From assembly GCA_944322845.1 (NCBI GenBank), contig CALUQE010000005.1, positions 1 to 64,000 of the forward strand: DNA of 64,000 nucleotides, given 5' to 3'. Positions within the stretch are counted from its first letter, which is position 1. Each line of letters begins with the position of its first letter. Below the pieces are notes generated by a model. It was not told the DNA's origin. It did not search any database and worked only from the letters and a program-made list of their open reading frames with translations. Shown here in pieces: positions 60,719 to 64,000 of this stretch. The position numbers and the translations under genes are program-made. This DNA comes from Candidatus Gastranaerophilales bacterium (GTDB lineage Bacteria > Cyanobacteriota > Vampirovibrionia > Gastranaerophilales > Gastranaerophilaceae).

Positions 60719-61090
60719 CTATACTTCAGGTTTTTCTTCCTTAGCTTCTTCTGCAGCATCTTCTTTCTTTTCTTCAACTGCTGCTTCTTCAGCTTTTTCT
60801 TCAACAACTTCTGCTTTTGCTTCTTCTACTACAGGAGCTTCTGCTTTCTTTGTTGATTTTTTAGCTTTTTTAGTTTCTTTTACTTCTTCTTTTTTTGTTT
60901 CTTCAACAAAACCTTCAGATTTTCTTGAAACAACTTTGCCTTTGTATGTTCCGCAAGCTGTGCAAACTGTGTGAGTTAAAACTTTTGCTCCGCAGTTCGG
61001 ACAAGTTGTTAATTCAGGCTTTGTTGCCTTCCAGTTTGATCTTCTTTTACCTTGAGCGCTATGCCCTGTTCTTTTCTTTGGTACTGCCAT
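60719..61090 (-). CDS. rpmF: Ribosomal protein L32 with a long acidic tail
   Basis: 123 aa. Residues 1-58 are normal L32, with MAVPKKRTGHSAQGKRRSNW and a four-cysteine zinc ribbon (C30, C33, C43, C46). Residues about 60-123 are low-complexity K/E/A (for example VVEEKAEEAAVEEKKED), roughly doubling the usual 55-65 aa. The tail could be a disordered extension outside the ribosome. AGGA lies before the ATG; its order with plsX and DUF177 is conserved. Confidence 0.93.
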   Translation of the reverse strand: MAVPKKRTGHSAQGKRRSNWKATKPELTTCPNCGAKVLTHTVCTACGTYKGKVVSRKSEGFVEETKKEEVKETKKAKKSTKKAEAPVVEEAKAEVVEEKAEEAAVEEKKEDAAEEAKEEKPEV

Positions 61091-61138
61091 TTTTCCTATA
61101 CCTTTCTATTCTTGAGTACTACTTATATATTCGGTTAT

Positions 61139-61654
61139 TTATTTTCTTTCTATCTGAATGTTTTTAAAGACATCCATTCTTTCATCATGGACTTCCATAT
61201 CTTCATCTGATACAAACAGTCCCTCATTACAATTATTTATACCACAAACTTTTTTATTTGGTAAAGCTAATATTACAGATTGATACAATAAGTCATAAAT
61301 ATCTATTTCCTTTGCGCCGTCCAAATCCGTAATAAACTGCCCTGACTTGAGTTCCACCTCTTGCGAATATTCGTCGTAAAGCGAATGTTTTGCATAGGTT
61401 TCGTCAATATCAAAATCAAATTCATAATCAAATTTGTTAAGACATCTGTCGCATTCCAATGTAACAACTCCGGATATCGGGCCTTTTACTTCTATAAAAT
61501 CACCGAGAGACTTTATATCAAGCTCGGCTTTTAGCCTGCAGCCTTCAAGCTCCTCTATTTCTCCGTCAAACTTATAATGAAGAGTTTTATTGGAAGCACG
61601 TTCTATATCTTCTATTTCAATAATATTCGGATTATCTTTTTCGCTGTTATGCAT
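61139..61654 (-). CDS. DUF177 (YceD-like) protein
   Basis: 171 aa. VVTLECDRCLNKFDYEFDFDIDETY with CxxC is the DUF177 signature; EIDIYDLLYQSVILALPNKKVC follows. It lies immediately upstream of rpmF, its usual place; the family has been linked to 23S rRNA processing. It overlaps the 81-aa gene by 8 bases. Confidence 0.9.
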   Translation of the reverse strand: MHNSEKDNPNIIEIEDIERASNKTLHYKFDGEIEELEGCRLKAELDIKSLGDFIEVKGPISGVVTLECDRCLNKFDYEFDFDIDETYAKHSLYDEYSQEVELKSGQFITDLDGAKEIDIYDLLYQSVILALPNKKVCGINNCNEGLFVSDEDMEVHDERMDVFKNIQIERK

Positions 61655-61892
61655 AAGGTTCTTCCTGTAAAACGAGACCTGCTATTTGTGTTGAGACAAA
61701 GCAAAGTCTTTTAATAGGTCCCATAGGTTCTTTTTCAACGAGAACCGGAGTCGGGCTCTTCATCAATTGTTTTAATTCCGCATATACGGCTTGAGGATTA
61801 TCAAAATACATTACAATCGGTGTCGCTGAACCTTTCAGGAACAAAATTACCGCCTGTCTTGTTTTTTGAGGTGTATTAAATTGTTGAACCAT
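61647..61892 (-). CDS. Small conserved-looking protein at the head of the lipid operon
   Basis: 81 aa, no family recognised. It has QAVILFLKGSATPIVMYFDNPQAVYAELKQLM and a C-terminal VSTQIAGLVLQEEPYA; it looks like a compact alpha/beta domain. AAGGAGA lies before the ATG. Overlap with DUF177 shows coupling, so it is first in the rpmF-plsX-fab operon. It could be a regulator of that operon; unproven. Confidence 0.7.
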   Translation of the reverse strand: MVQQFNTPQKTRQAVILFLKGSATPIVMYFDNPQAVYAELKQLMKSPTPVLVEKEPMGPIKRLCFVSTQIAGLVLQEEPYA

Positions 61893-61981
61893 TTTGGGTC
61901 TCCTTATCTTTTTTACACTATTGTATTATAATATAAAAAAGTTTGGAAGTTTAGAAAAAGCTAATCGGATTTAAATTTATT

Positions 61982-62554
61982 ATGCTGGAAAAGATAAACG
62001 ATATATTAAAAAATGACGGAGTTATAGCGTACGTAACGGATACAGTATGGGGTTTGGGCTGTCTGCCTTCAAGTGAAAAAGCCGTCAAAAGAATTTATGA
62101 AATCAAACATCGTGACGGGAAAAAACCGCTTATACTTATGAGCGATGAATTTTATAATTTATTTGATTACCTGAAACAGCCGATTGAAAAAGAAGCCCAG
62201 AAATTAATCAAAAAATATTTTCCGGGAGCCTTAACACTTGTGCTTGATAAATCTGACAATACCCCAGATTACATTACTTCAGGTCTGAAAACGGTAGGCG
62301 TAAGAATTCCTGATAACAATACTTTTGCAGAAATATGCAGGAGTATTGACGGACGAGTCCTTGCAACAACAAGTGCAAATCTCTCGGGAGAACCGCCGGC
62401 TCTTACGTATGACGAAGCAATAAAATATATCGGAGACAAAGTTGATCTGGTAATCCCTGATTACGGCTGCACGGCAAAAGGCAGAGCATCAACCGTTGCA
62501 GGATTTAAAGACGGAATGCCGGTAATTTTCCGTCAGGGAGAAATTATAATTTAA
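61982..62554 (+). CDS. tsaC: Threonylcarbamoyl-AMP synthase (YrdC/Sua5 family)
   Basis: 190 aa single YrdC domain. It makes threonylcarbamoyl-AMP for the t6A37 tRNA modification. DGVIAYVTDTVWGLGC, KIYEIK-type RIYEIKHRDGKKPL, PGALTLVLDK and TTSANLSGEPP are present. No ribosome site is seen; a weak TTTAAA lies six bases before the ATG, a possible leaderless promoter. It is divergent from the lipid operon. Confidence 0.92.
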   Translation: MLEKINDILKNDGVIAYVTDTVWGLGCLPSSEKAVKRIYEIKHRDGKKPLILMSDEFYNLFDYLKQPIEKEAQKLIKKYFPGALTLVLDKSDNTPDYITSGLKTVGVRIPDNNTFAEICRSIDGRVLATTSANLSGEPPALTYDEAIKYIGDKVDLVIPDYGCTAKGRASTVAGFKDGMPVIFRQGEIII

Positions 62555-62591
62555 AATAAGAAAACAGGAAATTTCACCTGCCTGTCAAACA

Positions 62592-63092
62592 TTAAGCATT
62601 GCGTTCAATTTTAGGTTCAGGGAAATTAATTGTATTATTGTGATAACTGGTTAAGGCTTTTCCAATGTTTCGTATAATTAACCCTGCTTCGTTGGTTTGT
62701 ATATTTTCCGGTTTTATTGCGGCCTGAGTTGAAGGACTTGAAACGGCATTTTCTTCACAATACTTAATATAATCATCATAAGCCATTTCAGTTTTGCTGT
62801 TATCTCCGGTACTTGCTTCAGAAACCTGCTTTGCAATTACGGAATCACCCATACTCTGAACATTTTGCACCTGTTCATCAGTGCTGATATTATTTTCTTC
62901 GCAGTATTGCTGGTACTCTTCCATCGTGACAACACCGTCGCCGTCATAGTCCATTGCTTCATCGTAGCGCGGGTCTCCGTCTTTGGCATATACTGCCGGC
63001 TTATTATTTTGTACATTATTATTGCCATTAACCCCAGTCATATCGGAGAGATTCTGTAATAATTGTAAATCTAATGATAAACCGTTAGTCAT
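62592..63092 (-). CDS. EF-hand-like protein
   Basis: 166 aa. DYDGDGVVTMEEYQQYC near residues 45-61 is a complete EF-hand calcium loop (D-x-D-x-D-G-x-V-x-x-x-E). A second weaker copy, TEMAYDDYIKYCEEN, lies near 108-122. There is no signal peptide. The ATG at 63092 with AAAGG is preferred to the TTG-like upstream start. The rest is polar and N/Q/S-rich. It may sense calcium or be a surface protein; function is unknown. Confidence 0.65.
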   Translation of the reverse strand: MTNGLSLDLQLLQNLSDMTGVNGNNNVQNNKPAVYAKDGDPRYDEAMDYDGDGVVTMEEYQQYCEENNISTDEQVQNVQSMGDSVIAKQVSEASTGDNSKTEMAYDDYIKYCEENAVSSPSTQAAIKPENIQTNEAGLIIRNIGKALTSYHNNTINFPEPKIERNA

Positions 63093-63173
63093 TTTATAGC
63101 CTTTCATTTTATGAGTATATATAAATTATAACGCATTTTTGTATATTTTCAATAATTAAATAGGATTAATTAA

Positions 63174-63215
63174 TAACAATACCTGCCTTTTTTTAAGACA
63201 GGTACTGCTATTAAT
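63174..63215 (-). terminator. Terminator after alaS
   Basis: An imperfect stem of about 17 bp around ACCTGTCTT/AAGGCAGGT with an A-rich loop, 15 bases past the alaS stop. Confidence 0.6.
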
Positions 63216-63229
63216 GCTTTTATTAAAAT

Positions 63230-64000
63230 TTATTGCAATTCAGCTTTGATTTTTAAAAGAACTTCATCCAGCTTGACAGCATCTTTTACACCGCCCTGAG
63301 CAAAATTTGGACGTCCGCCGCCGTTTGCACCGGTTGCTCTTGCAATTTCACCTACTATTTTGCCTGCGTTAACACCTTTTTTAACAAAACTTTCGGTTAC
63401 TTTAGATACAACCATTCTTTCATTTGCAAGAACGATAACGCACTCACCGAGTTTATTGGCTAAAAGTTCAATACCTGCTTTAATTGCATCGGCGTCATAA
63501 TTTTCAATTTTAGAAATGAACAATTTGCCGCCGTCAATATCTTCCGCTCTTGAAATAAATGTTGCGAATTTATTTCTTGCCATCTCTGCTTTAGTTTCTT
63601 CGAGAGACTTCTGGAGTTCTTTATTTTCTTCCAGCAACTTTTCCACTCTTGTTTCAACTTCGTCAAAGTGAACTTTGAATCTTGAGGCAAGTTTGTCAAT
63701 TTCAGCAGATTTTGCGTTCAGATATTTAATAGCCGCGTCTGCAACAACAACTTCAATTCTTCTTGTTCCTGCTGCAATTGCACCTTCCGATACAATTTTA
63801 ACCAGTCTTAAATCAGCAGTGTTAGCTGCATGAGTACCTGCACAGAATTCTCTTGAAATCACTTCCTGTTTTGGAAGTTCTGCACCTTGTGCCTTGCAGC
63901 TGCTGTTCTCGGCACAAGTTTTGCATTCGGACGGAGTACAACCTCTGCCGATTGAAACAACTCTTACGACATCTTCGTATTTTTCTCCGAAGAGTGCAGT
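63230..64000 (-). CDS. alaS: Alanyl-tRNA synthetase, C-terminal part (continues past the window)
   Basis: 257 codons of an open frame that continues beyond base 64000. Readable in order: FGEKYEDVVRVVSIG and REFCAGTHAANTADL (the end of the editing/SAD domain with its zinc-site C-x3-H), AGTRRIEVVV, a coiled coil (DEVETRVEKLLEENKELQKSLEE) and the C-terminal DHHA1 domain ending GGGRPNFAQGGVKD. A GTG at 63862 is internal, not a start. Between SIG and the REFCAGTH block there is an extra 28-residue stretch with four cysteines (C-x4-C-x2-C-x5-C) at 63863-63946, absent from typical AlaRS. It charges tRNA-Ala and edits mischarged Ser/Gly. Confidence 0.95.
   Translation of the reverse strand, partial: TALFGEKYEDVVRVVSIGRGCTPSECKTCAENSSCKAQGAELPKQEVISREFCAGTHAANTADLRLVKIVSEGAIAAGTRRIEVVVADAAIKYLNAKSAEIDKLASRFKVHFDEVETRVEKLLEENKELQKSLEETKAEMARNKFATFISRAEDIDGGKLFISKIENYDADAIKAGIELLANKLGECVIVLANERMVVSKVTESFVKKGVNAGKIVGEIARATGANGGGRPNFAQGGVKDAVKLDEVLLKIKAELQ

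Noticed and set aside
63230..63862. Independent 210-aa gene at the end of the window
   Set aside because: The frame continues without stop to base 64000 and reads as alanyl-tRNA synthetase; the apparent start is an internal GTG.
1..64000. CRISPR array or cas genes
   Set aside because: No regularly spaced repeats of 25-40 bases and no Cas-like proteins were seen; the repeats near 9200-9470 are few and irregular.

Overview
The window is an AT-rich bacterial chromosome segment, by eye about one third G+C. I infer an anaerobic, gut-type, non-photosynthetic relative of Cyanobacteria (Gastranaerophilales/Melainabacteria), but nothing in the window proves it. The supporting signs are a Gram-negative envelope (lipid A-type and lysophospholipid acyltransferases, a LolA-like protein, an MMPL exporter), an anaerobic class III ribonucleotide reductase with no aerobic counterpart, glycogen genes (glgA, a GH77 enzyme), a DapL-type aminotransferase with DapF, GatB, and several lineage-type proteins that share a short N-terminal F-K/R-G motif.

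Layout. 1-9480 is accessory DNA: a HipBA toxin-antitoxin operon, then a Mu-like transposition module (winged-helix protein, MuB-like ATPase, MuA-like DDE transposase), a Mor-like regulator, and a two-gene DUF262 module whose second member carries a DUF1524 HNH nuclease. Copies of a GGTTCCGTTT box sit at the promoters of both the Mor-like gene and the DUF262 pair, so these genes look like one regulated unit. About 680 bp of repeat-bearing non-coding DNA follows. 9769-26968 is mostly core: tRNA-Phe, infC (apparently with an ATC start), a regulator made of four GntR-type winged helices, hup, hisS, dapF, a GH77 enzyme, surE, two paralogous lineage-type proteins, pgeF, a ROK kinase, rimO, adk and a Y-family polymerase. 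27043-34899 holds a membrane protein and a compact operon syntenic with the middle of aryl-polyene clusters (acyltransferase, two ACPs, COG4648, AMP-ligase/dehydratase fusion, thioesterase, LolA, MMPL exporter, second acyltransferase) but without ketosynthases. 34937-50377 has mnmG, a TM2/DUF2752 membrane cluster, glgA, nrdD, gatB, a glycosyltransferase, a tRNA-Gly with a duplicated 3' end, dapL and an Hsp20. 50429-63092 has an HxlR/cupin pair, a large lineage protein, and the lipid/ribosome operon (81-aa gene, DUF177, rpmF, plsX, fabH, fabD, fabG, then acpP and fabF), followed by tsaC and an EF-hand protein. The window ends inside alaS.

How the parts work together. The fab/plsX/acp genes form a nearly complete type II fatty acid synthase, and the aryl-polyene-like operon may borrow its elongation enzymes. 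glgA and the GH77 enzyme handle storage glucan; dapL and dapF supply meso-diaminopimelate for the wall. A genome-level feature stands out: seven genes with no ribosome-binding site have a -10 box (often extended TGN-TANNNT) exactly six bases before the ATG, which predicts leaderless mRNAs. Coordinates use the start codon I judged most likely, which often lies inside the longest open frame.
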